From G020348385 sp964410125 (lineage in GTDB: Bacteria; Acidobacteriota; Aminicenantia; Aminicenantales; Aminicenantaceae), in NCBI GenBank assembly GCA_964410125.1, contig CAYPGQ010000003.1:1-64000 (forward strand): a stretch of DNA of 64,000 nucleotides, read 5' to 3'. A model generated the notes under the pieces. That model ran no database searches and was not told the DNA's origin. It saw only the letters and a list, made by a program, of their open reading frames with translations. Shown in pieces: positions 37,040 through 46,239 of this stretch. Position 1 is the first letter of the stretch, and each line of letters opens with the position of its first letter. Both the position numbers and the translations under genes were made by a program.

Positions 37040-37858
37040 ATGGATCGAATAAAAAATGCTCTCACCATCGATGTAGAAGACTACTTTCAAGCTTTTGAGA
37101 TGCGGAAAATTAGAGTTGATGAAGCAAAAAGGGCTTATCAAGATAAGGGGACAGAAAAAATTCTGGACATTCTTAAAAGACAAAATATTAAAGCCACTTT
37201 TTTCATAAACGGAACTTTTGCAGAGAAGAATAAAGACCTAGTAAAAAAAATCGATGAATGCGGTCATGAGATCGGGATACATTCCTATACGCATCAAAAA
37301 ATCAATGAGCTAAGCCTCTCCGAATTCTCGGAAGAAATCAGGAAAACCAAAGAAATTATCGAAAGAATTATCCATAAAAAAGTTCTGGGTTACAGAGCGC
37401 CTGCCTTTTCATTCGACGAAAATGAACCTGAATATACTAAGATTTTGATAGATCATGGCCTTTTGTATGACAGCAGCACCAACCCTATTGCCAAGGCCTT
37501 TCATGGTCGTCCTGGATACAAACACTTTATTCATAGGATTAGCTACGAAGAGAAGTCGCTCACTGAATTTCCTCTTGCCACTTTACCTATTATGGGGCAT
37601 CGTTTGCCCTGGGCAGGAGGCTTATATTTGCGGATTTTCCCCTATTCTGTTTTCAAACGTGGTTTAAAATATATAAATAAAACTTCAAACCCTGCAGTCC
37701 TTTACATACACAATTGGGAGCTAGACCCAGAACAACCCAGAATTCCTTGTAAGCCAGTTCTGCATTTTATCCATTATTACGGACTGTCCAGGACAAAAAA
37801 GAAATTCGATAAACTCACAAAAGACTTCCGTTTTGCCCCTCTCAAAGATTTTTTGTGA
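37040..37858 (+). CDS. polysaccharide deacetylase, XrtA-system type (DUF3473-like C-terminus)
   Basis: A 272-residue protein. Motif 1 is LTIDVEDYFQ, motif 2 is HEIGIHSYTHQ and motif 3 is GYRAPAFSFD. The C-terminal segment with GGLYLRIFPY and VLYIHNWELDPEQPR is the hallmark of the deacetylases found in exosortase A EPS loci. No signal peptide is visible, as in that family. It is transcribed divergently from the SGNH gene. Its usual partner, a FemAB-like transferase, is encoded convergently next door at 37947-39023. No exosortase is seen in this window. Confidence 0.85.
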   Translation: MDRIKNALTIDVEDYFQAFEMRKIRVDEAKRAYQDKGTEKILDILKRQNIKATFFINGTFAEKNKDLVKKIDECGHEIGIHSYTHQKINELSLSEFSEEIRKTKEIIERIIHKKVLGYRAPAFSFDENEPEYTKILIDHGLLYDSSTNPIAKAFHGRPGYKHFIHRISYEEKSLTEFPLATLPIMGHRLPWAGGLYLRIFPYSVFKRGLKYINKTSNPAVLYIHNWELDPEQPRIPCKPVLHFIHYYGLSRTKKKFDKLTKDFRFAPLKDFL

Positions 37859-37946
37859 CAACACAAAAGGTTGCAAAGACAGCCCTCGAGGATAACATAA
37901 CAATGCAACAAGAAAATTAGACTGATATTTAAGTCACAAATTTTAA

Positions 37947-39023
37947 TTATAGGAGATATTTTCTTACAAAATAGCCTACATATGGCGTTAAAGGGACAGG
38001 AATAAGCCGCTTCCATGTTTCTGCAATTATGATCCTTGCTTTTGAATCATACAGTTTCTCTATGATGGAATTTACACCATCTTTATCAACATTGACACCA
38101 TAATAAGGCAGAAAATTACATCCCCATTTTTCCTTGAAGAATTTTTGCCCTTCATACCAGGCAGGACCAAAATCGAGATATTTGATTTTTTTTTCAACAC
38201 ACTTCCTGATCAATTCCCAATGGCTTTTATCTGACGCATAATAAATCTGACCTGTCCTATTACAAGGGATTGTAAGAAGTTCTACCCTTGATGGTGAACC
38301 TAAAGCTACGACACTCGATACAAGTTTTTTATCAAAATAACAGTTCGAAAAATAGATATCATCTTTAAAATATTCATTCAGGAGCAAAAAGAACTTTTTG
38401 GGGAGAGGAGGTGAACCGTGCCTTTGTTTCATATATTTCAAATAAAACGGATAATACTCCTTTTCTATGAACCGAGCAGAGTTGTCAAAACTATGTATGA
38501 GTTTCTCATCTCTTTCTACTTTCCTTAATGTCCATCGGAGCTTTTTTTTAAAATTTGTAAATAGCTCTTCCTCATCTTTCATCTCTAATACAGCTTTAGT
38601 ATATATTTTATTATTTTCATCGTGAAAGCCAAGCTGGTTTGCAAATTCTTGCTCAAAAAAATATATATTAAATGTATTATTCAATTCATCCTTTATGTCA
38701 TTTAAAACATGCATAAACTCTTTATTGTATTCCTGCCTTAGAATAACTTTTCCAGCTTTAAATCCCGGAAAGCTTAAATAATTTGACTTTGAGGAAAATA
38801 TTTTTTTGTGATTTACTGCATTAAAATATCCAATTATTTCATTTGAATAATATATTAATATCATATCTGATTGGAACTTGAATGTTTTTTCGAGCACAAG
38901 TGGCATTAGAGGATGATTAACGAATGAAATTTTTATATCTGAATTATAGAGGGAATAAAGTTTATCTAATAAGGTTTTGTTTTGAAAAATATAAGCGAAT
39001 GGATAGATTTTTATTTTAAACAT
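37947..39023 (-). CDS. FemAB-like GNAT-fold acyl/aminoacyl transferase
   Basis: A 358-residue protein with two GNAT-type halves. The second half carries KLRWTLRKVERDEKLIH, FYLKYMKQRHGSPPLPKKFF and YYASDKSHWELIRKCVEKKIKYLDFGP, the pattern of the acetyltransferase_6/FemAB family linked with EPS loci of the XrtA type. These proteins are thought to modify a glycan or its anchor, but their reaction is not established. It begins 9 nt after the preceding UPF0104-like gene ends, so it belongs to that minus-strand operon. Confidence 0.75.
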   Translation of the reverse strand: MFKIKIYPFAYIFQNKTLLDKLYSLYNSDIKISFVNHPLMPLVLEKTFKFQSDMILIYYSNEIIGYFNAVNHKKIFSSKSNYLSFPGFKAGKVILRQEYNKEFMHVLNDIKDELNNTFNIYFFEQEFANQLGFHDENNKIYTKAVLEMKDEEELFTNFKKKLRWTLRKVERDEKLIHSFDNSARFIEKEYYPFYLKYMKQRHGSPPLPKKFFLLLNEYFKDDIYFSNCYFDKKLVSSVVALGSPSRVELLTIPCNRTGQIYYASDKSHWELIRKCVEKKIKYLDFGPAWYEGQKFFKEKWGCNFLPYYGVNVDKDGVNSIIEKLYDSKARIIIAETWKRLIPVPLTPYVGYFVRKYLL

Positions 39024-39031
39024 TTATACGT

Positions 39032-39958
39032 TCAATTTGACACATCAGATCGCCTCATAAGAATGAGGGAAGAAATAATTCCCAATAAAAAACTACAGCC
39101 AGTCGTAAAAATTCGATCGACGAAAACAACTATCATGGCTCCCTCAAGGGTTACGCCCTCTTGCACTAAAAAAAAACTCAGAGAGGCTTCCCGGACTGCA
39201 TAACCTCCAGGGACCATACTCAATGTCGTTATCAAAGCAGCAATTAATATTGCTCTCATCAGTTGAAAAAGAGGTAATGGCTCATCAATTGCCAAGAGTA
39301 AGAACTGAATTCTGAAAATCATTAACAGTATTACAATAAAAGTTATTCCAATAATTAACAAAACCCGCTGTAAATTCTGCGAGCCTTCAATAAAAGAATT
39401 TTTAACATTGGCTACAAATTGATTTATCCTTCTATACAAAAAAAATCTTCCAAATCTATGGGAATACCTCAACAACACAAATGATATTACTCCCAATACC
39501 AAACAAAAGACTAAAAGAATACGAACATCAAATTTTAGATACTTCAAACTTCCGAGAGAAATTCCTCCCAAAATTATTATTCCAATACTCACAGTGGCTT
39601 CAAAAATGACAGCTGCACTCGTCTTACTCATAGAAATTCCCAAATACCTCTTGAATAAATATACTTTCATCGGAATCCCAATTTTAACAGGAAAAAGGTA
39701 TCCAGAAACTAAACTCAATCTGTGAATCAAGAAAGACATCATAAAACGATTATCTCCGACATAAATCGGAGTGGGAAATGATGAGATTAAATAGTGTAGC
39801 AATATTAATAGCAAGTAAACAATGAAGTACTGGTAAAGGATTTGTCCAAAGTCAAATGATGATTTATTAATCGTTATTAGGAGTCCTGCAATGGATAATA
39901 TCAAGATTATTACGGGAATTATCCAACCTTTTTTGTTTAATAATGTATTTACCTTCAT
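39032..39958 (-). CDS. lysylphosphatidylglycerol synthase/UPF0104-type membrane protein
   Basis: A 308-residue protein with about eight helices. The motif region RLSLVSGYLFPVKIGIPMKVYLFKRYLGISMSKTSAAVI and the later LSMVPGGYAVREASLSFFL segment match the LPG_synthase_TM domain. Homologues without the soluble transferase domain are thought to move or hold lipid-linked substrates. It shares one nucleotide with the DegT gene (TAATG), so translation is coupled. Its role here is unknown; lipid carrier handling is a reasonable guess. Confidence 0.8.
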   Translation of the reverse strand: MKVNTLLNKKGWIIPVIILILSIAGLLITINKSSFDFGQILYQYFIVYLLLILLHYLISSFPTPIYVGDNRFMMSFLIHRLSLVSGYLFPVKIGIPMKVYLFKRYLGISMSKTSAAVIFEATVSIGIIILGGISLGSLKYLKFDVRILLVFCLVLGVISFVLLRYSHRFGRFFLYRRINQFVANVKNSFIEGSQNLQRVLLIIGITFIVILLMIFRIQFLLLAIDEPLPLFQLMRAILIAALITTLSMVPGGYAVREASLSFFLVQEGVTLEGAMIVVFVDRIFTTGCSFLLGIISSLILMRRSDVSN

Positions 39959-41100
39959 TATTTTGAACGATCAGTTTTGCTTTGGTTCTCCTTTAAAACA
40001 TCAACAATTCTTTCAATATCCACCTTTTTAAGATAGGGGTGAACAGGTAACGAAATATTCAATCTTCCATACCTTGATGCATTCACATAATCGTTTTTGT
40101 CGAAGCCATATTTATTTCTATAATAGGTCATTAACGGAATTGGTCGAGCATAATGAATGCTAAAGCCGATATTTTTTTCCTTCAACTCTTCAGCCAATCT
40201 TTGACGTGATTTGGTAGAACCAGTAAAAATTTGAAATAAAAAATAGGAAGCATCTCGATTTAGTGGTGGATACTTCAAATCTAAAGATGCTTCCTTAATC
40301 ATACCGTGGTAAATTTCCGCATTCTTCCTTCTTCTGTTCAAATTCTGTTTGTACCGGCACAACTGTTGAAAACCTAATGCCGCTTGAAAATCCGTCATTC
40401 GGTAGTTATGACCAAGACCAATAACATCATAATGTCCTGGTAGTTTTCGTAAGTTTGGAGGAGAATCTATCCCAAAAGCTCTATGTTTTTTTATAAAATT
40501 TGCTATTAGATCATCATTTGTGATCACCATACCGCCTTCACCAGTAGTGATTTGTTTTGTTGGATAGAAAGAAAAATTTCCAGTGATTCCAAAGTTTCCT
40601 ACGTGTTTATTATTAAATTTTGTACCGATAGCATGTGCACAATCCTCAATGATGACAAGATTATATTTTTTTGTTATTTCCAATATTTCATTCATTCGAC
40701 ATGGATATCCAGCCATATGAACAATTATAATTGCTTTTGTTTTCTTTGTTATGTGATTTTCAATTTCTTTTGGGAGTATATTCCCGGTCCACAGCTCGAT
40801 ATCGGCAAATACAGCCTTTGCACCTGTCAATTCAACTGCATGTGCAGTTGCCACATGAGTCTGTGCAGGAACAATAACTTCATCTTTTGGTCCTAGGCCT
40901 ATCGCCAAACAAGAGAGATGAAGTCCTGCGGTGCAATTTGAGACTGCGATCGCATGTTTGGCGCCAGTAAATTCAGCAAATTTATTTTCAAATGATTCTG
41001 TATATTGACCGTGGGTTAACCATCCACTTTCCAGCACTTTCCCAACAATATTGATATCTTCCTGAACGATATCAGCTTTTGCGAAAGGAATCGGTTTCAT
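39958..41100 (-). CDS. DegT/DnrJ/EryC1/StrS-family sugar aminotransferase
   Basis: A 380-residue PLP enzyme. ATG 41100 is chosen because GGGAG lies about 8 nt upstream; the earlier ATG 41121 has no ribosome site. Lys182 in YPTKQIT is the PLP Schiff base, IEDCAHAIGT gives the ring-binding Asp, and GEGGM follows. It transfers an amino group to a keto-sugar nucleotide to make an amino sugar. The SDR epimerase/dehydratase at 41204 is the likely preceding step. An amino sugar could later be acylated by the GNAT or hexapeptide enzymes nearby. Confidence 0.9.
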   Translation of the reverse strand: MKPIPFAKADIVQEDINIVGKVLESGWLTHGQYTESFENKFAEFTGAKHAIAVSNCTAGLHLSCLAIGLGPKDEVIVPAQTHVATAHAVELTGAKAVFADIELWTGNILPKEIENHITKKTKAIIIVHMAGYPCRMNEILEITKKYNLVIIEDCAHAIGTKFNNKHVGNFGITGNFSFYPTKQITTGEGGMVITNDDLIANFIKKHRAFGIDSPPNLRKLPGHYDVIGLGHNYRMTDFQAALGFQQLCRYKQNLNRRRKNAEIYHGMIKEASLDLKYPPLNRDASYFLFQIFTGSTKSRQRLAEELKEKNIGFSIHYARPIPLMTYYRNKYGFDKNDYVNASRYGRLNISLPVHPYLKKVDIERIVDVLKENQSKTDRSK

Positions 41101-41203
41101 AACACGTCTCCCAAAATTCAATGTAGAATTATCTTAGCACTATTAAAAACTCAACTTAAGATTATCTAAAATATATTGTATTGAATGCCATCAAATGATT
41201 TTT

Positions 41204-42172
41204 TCACTCAAGGATTTTATTATCCAAATACCATTTTAAATACTTCCTGTATCCCTTATCAATACGATATTTTGGACTATAACCAAGTTTTTTAATTTTA
41301 TTTATTTTCAGTGTTCCACGGACAGGTCTTGATTTATCCCATTCGGTATACTGGATGTTCAACTCAGAAAAATATTCCTTCAAAACGTCAGTCAGGCGGG
41401 ACAAAGGTTCTGCATGGCCTGTTGTGATATTGAATGTTTGATTTTTAGCTTCATCTTTCACTTGAGTTATTACTGTTCCAGCTATTAAATCTTCAATAAA
41501 TGTGAAATCTAATTTTTGACTGCCATCGCCATGGATGACAATTTTCTTTCCCAAAATGGCATTTTCAACAAATTTTTGTGTAATACGGTTGTTTATACAC
41601 CGTGGCCCGTATAAGGCAGAAGGCCTTATAATGGTATACGGGATTCCCTCTAATCTGTGATAGGTCTTTATAAAAAGTTCACTACAGAGTTTCGCCGTTC
41701 CATACATTCCTAAAGGTTCTTTAGGACTATCTTCATCAACACTGGGCGTTAGAAAGTTGCCATAAACCATGCTCGATGAAAAATAAGTAAATTGGTCTAT
41801 CGGCAAGCTATTTTTACGAACTATCTCAAGTAAATTTTTTGTAGCCAATAAATTTTGATCAAAACTCGCTGAAGGATTCTCATTACTCCAAATTGCTGAA
41901 GGTATAGCTGCCAAATGAACAATTTTTTGGGGATTTTCTGATTTTAGAATAGATTCCAATTGTTCAAAATTAACGGTATCTCCCTCAATAACGGAAATAT
42001 TAGCATCATTTACTAATTGAATTCGCTCTGCGACAATTTTTTCATGCCACCCTTTTGTAATATTATGCGAATAGTTATCTAAAATTAAAACATCAAACCC
42101 GTTTTTTTTTAGCTCTATGCTTAAATGATGTCCAATAAATCCCAGTCCTCCAGTTATCAAAACTCTAATCAT
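41204..42172 (-). CDS. NAD-dependent sugar epimerase/dehydratase (extended SDR)
   Basis: A 322-residue extended SDR. The NAD motif GGLGFIG is at residues 8-14, the Ser of SSSMVYG and Tyr157-x3-Lys161 (YGTAK) are catalytic, and YGPRC follows. An AAGGAGAT ribosome site precedes ATG 42172. The nucleotide-sugar substrate cannot be told; C4 epimerases and 4,6-dehydratases both fit. Co-occurrence with DegT suggests it may supply a keto- or epimerised sugar. Confidence 0.85.
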   Translation of the reverse strand: MIRVLITGGLGFIGHHLSIELKKNGFDVLILDNYSHNITKGWHEKIVAERIQLVNDANISVIEGDTVNFEQLESILKSENPQKIVHLAAIPSAIWSNENPSASFDQNLLATKNLLEIVRKNSLPIDQFTYFSSSMVYGNFLTPSVDEDSPKEPLGMYGTAKLCSELFIKTYHRLEGIPYTIIRPSALYGPRCINNRITQKFVENAILGKKIVIHGDGSQKLDFTFIEDLIAGTVITQVKDEAKNQTFNITTGHAEPLSRLTDVLKEYFSELNIQYTEWDKSRPVRGTLKINKIKKLGYSPKYRIDKGYRKYLKWYLDNKILE

Positions 42173-42218
42173 TTATCTAATATCTCCTTGATTCGTACAT
42201 AAAAAAAAATTCTCTTTT

Positions 42219-43409
42219 TTATTTTCCAAGAGCTTCACTGTATAAGTCAATATAATTATTAATAGTCTTATTATAATCAAATTTTTGTTCGAATAACTCT
42301 CTTCCTCCCTTCCCTATTTTATTTCGCAGCTGAGTATCGTCATAAAAAAGTCTTATAGCATTTGCTAAATCATCCAATTTCGGCTCAATGAGAAGTGCAT
42401 TTTTCATATGAGTAAATTCTTTTTCTGTTGCTCCAACTCGGGTAACAATGCAAGGGATTCCCATCATAACAGCCTCTATTAGACTATTACTCCAAATGTT
42501 TTCAAATGTGGAAGGTGAAATGTAAATATCAGTAAAATTATAAAAATTCAAAATATCTTCACGATAACCATATATAAAAACATTGTCCTTCAATTTGTTG
42601 TCAAGAACAAGTGATTCCAGTAATTCTCTTTGATATCCTCCCCCGGCGAGGATATATTTGATCTTTTTATATCGTTCTTCTTTCGATAACGCAATCGCCG
42701 CTTTTACTAATAGTATTGGATTTTTTTCTTTCATATATCTGCCCACAAATAAAACAACAAAACTTTCATCAAGCCCTAATGCTTTTTTTGTAGCTTTTCC
42801 TGGGATTTGTTTAACCTGTCTGATTTTGCCATAAGGATTATGGATGACTTTGCTATCTTTAAAGCCTATCTTTTCTAATTCACTAACGGTTGACAAAGCA
42901 GGAGTTGTAACAGATGAGGCATTATTAAGAATGAGCTTTGCTGCTTTGGTTAATAATCTTTTATTAGAAATATTCCAAACGTCAGAACCGCGTATTGTAA
43001 CAATATAAGGTTTTTTTAAAATTTTTTTCACAATAAATGCAGGAATTGCATTTTGCCACCAGTGAGCATGAAATAGGTCATATTTATGCTGGATTCTCAG
43101 AAATTTGACTATATAGGCAAGAAAAAAGACTGGCACTAACAGATAAACCAATTTATTCCTTCTAAGATTAACTAGCAATCCTGATCCATAGGCTAATCTC
43201 TCAAGTCCATATGGAAAAAAATATTTGAAATAATATACTGTCACTGAGTCTATTTTCACCTTCGAAACAAACCCTTTGTTATGGGGAGAAAGTACATCTA
43301 CATGAACCCCACGTTCTGACAAGCCTAACGCTAATTCTTGGATAAATTTTCCTCCCATTTTGCTGTCGTATTTATAAGGAAATGCCGTGGTTAAAAATAA
43401 AACTTTCAT
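42219..43409 (-). CDS. glycosyltransferase family 4
   Basis: A 396-residue GT-B enzyme. ATG 43409 (MKVLFLTTAFPYK) is preferred because the upstream reading overlaps the deacetylase-like gene by 94 nt and adds residues that do not resemble the family. The C-terminal half has VLFVGRYMKEKNPILLVKAAI, YILAGGGYQRELL, IYGYREDILNFYNFTDIY and NSLIEAVMMGIPCIV. It is the seventh GT4 of the window. Specificity unknown. Confidence 0.85.
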   Translation of the reverse strand: MKVLFLTTAFPYKYDSKMGGKFIQELALGLSERGVHVDVLSPHNKGFVSKVKIDSVTVYYFKYFFPYGLERLAYGSGLLVNLRRNKLVYLLVPVFFLAYIVKFLRIQHKYDLFHAHWWQNAIPAFIVKKILKKPYIVTIRGSDVWNISNKRLLTKAAKLILNNASSVTTPALSTVSELEKIGFKDSKVIHNPYGKIRQVKQIPGKATKKALGLDESFVVLFVGRYMKEKNPILLVKAAIALSKEERYKKIKYILAGGGYQRELLESLVLDNKLKDNVFIYGYREDILNFYNFTDIYISPSTFENIWSNSLIEAVMMGIPCIVTRVGATEKEFTHMKNALLIEPKLDDLANAIRLFYDDTQLRNKIGKGGRELFEQKFDYNKTINNYIDLYSEALGK

Positions 43410-43426
43410 CCGTTTTTTCTGTAAAT

Positions 43427-44146
43427 TCACATTAAGTGATATTCTGTGTGAAACCAATTCATCGGATGTGTTAGCAAATAGATATTGGGAATTCCTTTTT
43501 CTATAATTTTGCAGGGACACAGCTTCGTTTTGAGCAAATCTCCATTCTGATAGTTTTTCCAGTAGTAGTGCTGGCCATCGCTAACATAAAAATTTTCCTT
43601 AAAAAATTCTGATTGATATGTGTGATAATGAAGCCCAAATTGTTTGAGTTTTATGTGCTTGAAAAAATCGATATTATTATACTCTGTCCAATCTACATGA
43701 GGACACACTCCTTTAACTGGATAACTTAAAATTACTCTTAAAACTTCTAATTCTTTTTGAAAAACCTTTTCCGGATCCTCTCCACTAGTTCTAGAAAAAT
43801 CTATTGGCTCTGTATGCAATCCTACCTCATGACCCATTTCGATTATGGACTTAAGGTCGTAATAAACCTTATAATTGAAGATATTATAAGCTTTTGCGTG
43901 CACCCGAACAAAATAGGTTGATATAAAACCAAACTCAGCTTCAATTTTAGCAAATTCTACAGCTCGATCAGGGTAGTGTTCAATGTCATGCCTTAATATT
44001 ACATACCGTTCAGGAAGGCTCTCTCTATTTTTATGATACTCGTCACAGCTTAAAATCTTGTAATCACATCGTTCTGCCTTTTTAAGTATATATCTGTAAT
44101 GATCAAAACTAAATCGGCAGTCTTTTTCTCCTCGATTGCTTTCCAT
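43427..44146 (-). CDS. divergent polysaccharide-deacetylase-like protein
   Basis: A 239-residue protein with the NodB barrel outline: YVILRHDIEHYPDRAVEFAKIE at motif 1, HEVGLHTEP at motif 2 and CPHVDWTEYN later. The usual second His of motif 2 (HxxxH) is not in register, so the metal site is probably altered. It resembles short deacetylase-like proteins in O-antigen clusters. The promoter at 44254-44283 lies inside the upstream acetyltransferase relic. It may be a sugar-modifying enzyme of unknown reaction. Confidence 0.65.
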   Translation of the reverse strand: MESNRGEKDCRFSFDHYRYILKKAERCDYKILSCDEYHKNRESLPERYVILRHDIEHYPDRAVEFAKIEAEFGFISTYFVRVHAKAYNIFNYKVYYDLKSIIEMGHEVGLHTEPIDFSRTSGEDPEKVFQKELEVLRVILSYPVKGVCPHVDWTEYNNIDFFKHIKLKQFGLHYHTYQSEFFKENFYVSDGQHYYWKNYQNGDLLKTKLCPCKIIEKGIPNIYLLTHPMNWFHTEYHLM

Positions 44147-44158
44147 TTTCTTCTTATC

Positions 44159-44305
44159 TTAAGAATTACATAATTTGGCTTTTTGATAGTGAAAAAAATA
44201 TTTAGACCGAATAATTTGAAATCCGTGAGATTCATAATTATTATTCGCGTATTTATATATCGGACATTTAGAAATTTTGTCAAGACAACTATCTAATATT
44301 TGCAT
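44159..44305 (-). pseudogene. internally deleted WecD-like acetyltransferase relic
   Basis: A 48-codon frame beginning ATG 44305 and ending TAA 44159. Its first 19 codons (MQILDSCLDKISKCPIYKY) match the start of the GNAT at 45484-46239 (MLILDNWLSKIFNYHVYKF). Its next residues (NYESHGFQIIRSKYFFHY) match that protein's C-terminus (LYESHGFRNIESKYVFHY). About 205 internal codons are missing. The upstream DNA (about 44306-44430) also resembles that of the intact gene. It is the scar of a paralogous copy and very unlikely to be functional. Confidence 0.75.
44254..44283 (-). promoter_or_regulatory. sigma70 promoter within the acetyltransferase relic
   Basis: On the minus strand TTGACA (complement of 44278-44283), an 18-nt spacer and TATATA (complement of 44254-44259), about 108 nt ahead of ATG 44146. 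It would drive the operon 44146-37947. Confidence 0.5.
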
Positions 44306-44499
44306 TCGAAGCTTACATCTTTTCTAGTGATTGATTCAGTATGTCGTATCTAAATTCAAAGTGAATTCGGGTTTTTTTTATAGAAGTATTTTACTCCGAT
44401 AAATTGAGATACTATCACGCTTTGCAGTTTATTTCCATATGAATTTGAATTTCGATTTTTTCCAATCGAATAAATGAACACGAATGGTCACCTACTCTT

Positions 44500-45414
44500 A
44501 TGAGTGAAAAGGCAATTGGGTGGAATTTATTGTCACAACGCTACAGTACCATTCAACTGATTGACTCGTTTATTTTGAATATGATATGTTCATTAACAGA
44601 TAAAATAGCCAAAGATGTTATAATTAAACTTTTAGTTACTTTCATGACAGAAAAAAGACAATCTCCAAGTTCATTTGATATGATCCGATGGCCTGAGACA
44701 ATGTGGCCTGCAAATCCAACTTTTCTTGCAACTCTACCCCAAGAACTACTCCCCAATTGGGAATCATTATGTAGTTTAGTCTATCCTTGGGACCTTCTGA
44801 CATTGTTGAGAACCACTCTGGTTGAGAGAATAACAGAAACAAGAATTGCAGAAAAAGTGGAATTTCAAAATCGTGACCAAACTCATATCGAAGGCCCTGT
44901 TTGGATAGAAAATAGCACACGAATTGGGGCTCAGACGGTTATTATAGGCCCTACTTACATTGGACCTCAGGTGTACATAGGGAATCAGACTTTATTAAGA
45001 GAATCCTTCGTCTCTATGGGAAGTCGGCTCGGATACGGCTCTGATATAGCAAGAAGCGTCATGTGCCCTAAATGCAGAACGCATAGGAGTTCGATAATCG
45101 ATAGTTTAATAGGTGAAAGAACAAGTTTAGGTGGATCGCGGACTGGAAACCAACGCCTGGATAAAGGGGAAGTGAGATCAATAGTTTTAGGAAAACGGAT
45201 TAACACGGAATTAATAAAGCTTGGTGTCATTGTTGGCAGTTGTTCATTTTTAGGCATCAATTCTGTAACGATGCCAGGTGTTAAAATCGGCAAAAACTGC
45301 AAAATTGGCCCTGGGGTGATTGTATACGAGGATTTGCCAAATAACTCTCGCATTTTATCAAAACAAGAGACCTTTCTCAGACTTATGGGTTGGCCCGAAT
45401 CTAAAGAAGTCTAA
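44500..45414 (+). CDS. left-handed beta-helix (hexapeptide-repeat) acyl/nucleotidyl-transferase-like protein
   Basis: A 304-residue protein. The first about 120 residues are helical. From about 125 on, repeated hexapeptides (IEGPVWI, RIGAQTVI, IGPTYIG, VYIGNQTLL, VIVGSCSF, VTMPGVKIGKNCKIGPGVIV) form a left-handed beta-helix like the C-terminal acetyltransferase of GlmU. A Cys-x2-Cys (CPKC) interrupts the helix near residue 190 and may bind metal. The pyrophosphorylase domain of GlmU is absent. It is transcribed toward the WecD-like gene and may acylate a sugar. No clear ribosome site precedes ATG 44500. Confidence 0.7.
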   Translation: MSEKAIGWNLLSQRYSTIQLIDSFILNMICSLTDKIAKDVIIKLLVTFMTEKRQSPSSFDMIRWPETMWPANPTFLATLPQELLPNWESLCSLVYPWDLLTLLRTTLVERITETRIAEKVEFQNRDQTHIEGPVWIENSTRIGAQTVIIGPTYIGPQVYIGNQTLLRESFVSMGSRLGYGSDIARSVMCPKCRTHRSSIIDSLIGERTSLGGSRTGNQRLDKGEVRSIVLGKRINTELIKLGVIVGSCSFLGINSVTMPGVKIGKNCKIGPGVIVYEDLPNNSRILSKQETFLRLMGWPESKEV

Positions 45415-45448
45415 TCTTTCTTTGAGTTTTTACAAAGAATAGTGGAAC

Positions 45449-45475
45449 AAAAACCGGAAAATTTTTTTCCGTTTT
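45449..45475. terminator. bidirectional terminator between convergent genes
   Basis: CGGAAAA (45455-45461), a 3-nt loop and TTTTCCG (45465-45471), flanked by an A-rich arm on the left and a T-rich arm on the right, so U-tracts follow the stem on either strand. It separates the genes ending at 45414 (+) and 45484 (-). Confidence 0.6.
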
Positions 45476-45483
45476 CATTTCGA

Positions 45484-46239
45484 TTATTTTTCAGCACACC
45501 TCTGCTCGATGTTATGGTAGTGAAAAACATATTTAGATTCAATGTTCCGAAATCCATGTGACTCATATAGTCTGATCGATGGGATATTTGAAACCTGTGT
45601 GCCTACTTGGAGTGATGATTGATCTTTAAAATGAGATTCAATAAAATCAATCATACTGGATGCTACGCCTTGCTTTCTAAAAGATTTGTCAACTGCAATG
45701 AGATCTATAATTAAGATATTATTATTAGCTTTTAGCAGCAGTGTAAATCCTGTTATGGCGCCATTCGTTTCTGCTACAACCAAGAAATTACCACGCATCC
45801 CTTTAAAATAATTTTTGAGCCATTCCTCTTTTATCTGATTCGCTATGTCATTGGGCACATAGGGATCGAGATGAAATCTCGAATAGGCAAAGCTCTCCTT
45901 GGCACATGTAACAACCACAGATTCGTCCTGGTTATTCGCAAATCTAACATTTGATTCAATTTTGTCTTTTTGCTGATTAAAATGATCGGTCTTCTTTTCA
46001 AACACAACATTGGTATCAATCAGATTGAACTCTTTTTGTTGAAGAAAGATAATGTGCTCCATACTTGCTGTTGAAATTTTTGAATAGATGAATACGGGTT
46101 CTCGCTGAAGTTTCTCTTTCAAATCCACCAAATCAGGATAGTTATCATCAAACAAAATATTTGGGGGGATGCTTTCAACATCAAACTTATATACATGATA
46201 ATTAAAAATCTTACTTAGCCAGTTATCTAATATCAACAT
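45484..46239 (-). CDS. WecD-like GNAT N-acetyltransferase
   Basis: A 251-residue protein. The C-terminal half (from about residue 125) is a GNAT domain: SRFHLDPYVPND and EWLKNYFKGMRGNFLVVAE resemble the acceptor side of WecD, which acetylates TDP-fucosamine. LIAVDKSFRKQGVASSMIDFIE is the acetyl-CoA motif A, followed by VGTQVSNIPSIRLYESHGF. The N-terminal 110 residues are a less conserved domain, also seen in WecD. Probable role: N-acylation of an amino sugar nucleotide. A deleted paralogue sits at 44159-44305. A TATAAT lies upstream on the minus strand but without a good -35. Confidence 0.8.
   Translation of the reverse strand: MLILDNWLSKIFNYHVYKFDVESIPPNILFDDNYPDLVDLKEKLQREPVFIYSKISTASMEHIIFLQQKEFNLIDTNVVFEKKTDHFNQQKDKIESNVRFANNQDESVVVTCAKESFAYSRFHLDPYVPNDIANQIKEEWLKNYFKGMRGNFLVVAETNGAITGFTLLLKANNNILIIDLIAVDKSFRKQGVASSMIDFIESHFKDQSSLQVGTQVSNIPSIRLYESHGFRNIESKYVFHYHNIEQRCAEK

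Noticed and set aside
44050..44283. 77-codon minus-strand frame overlapping the deacetylase-like gene and the relic
   Set aside because: It is a shadow frame; the acetyltransferase similarity lies in another frame at 44159-44305.
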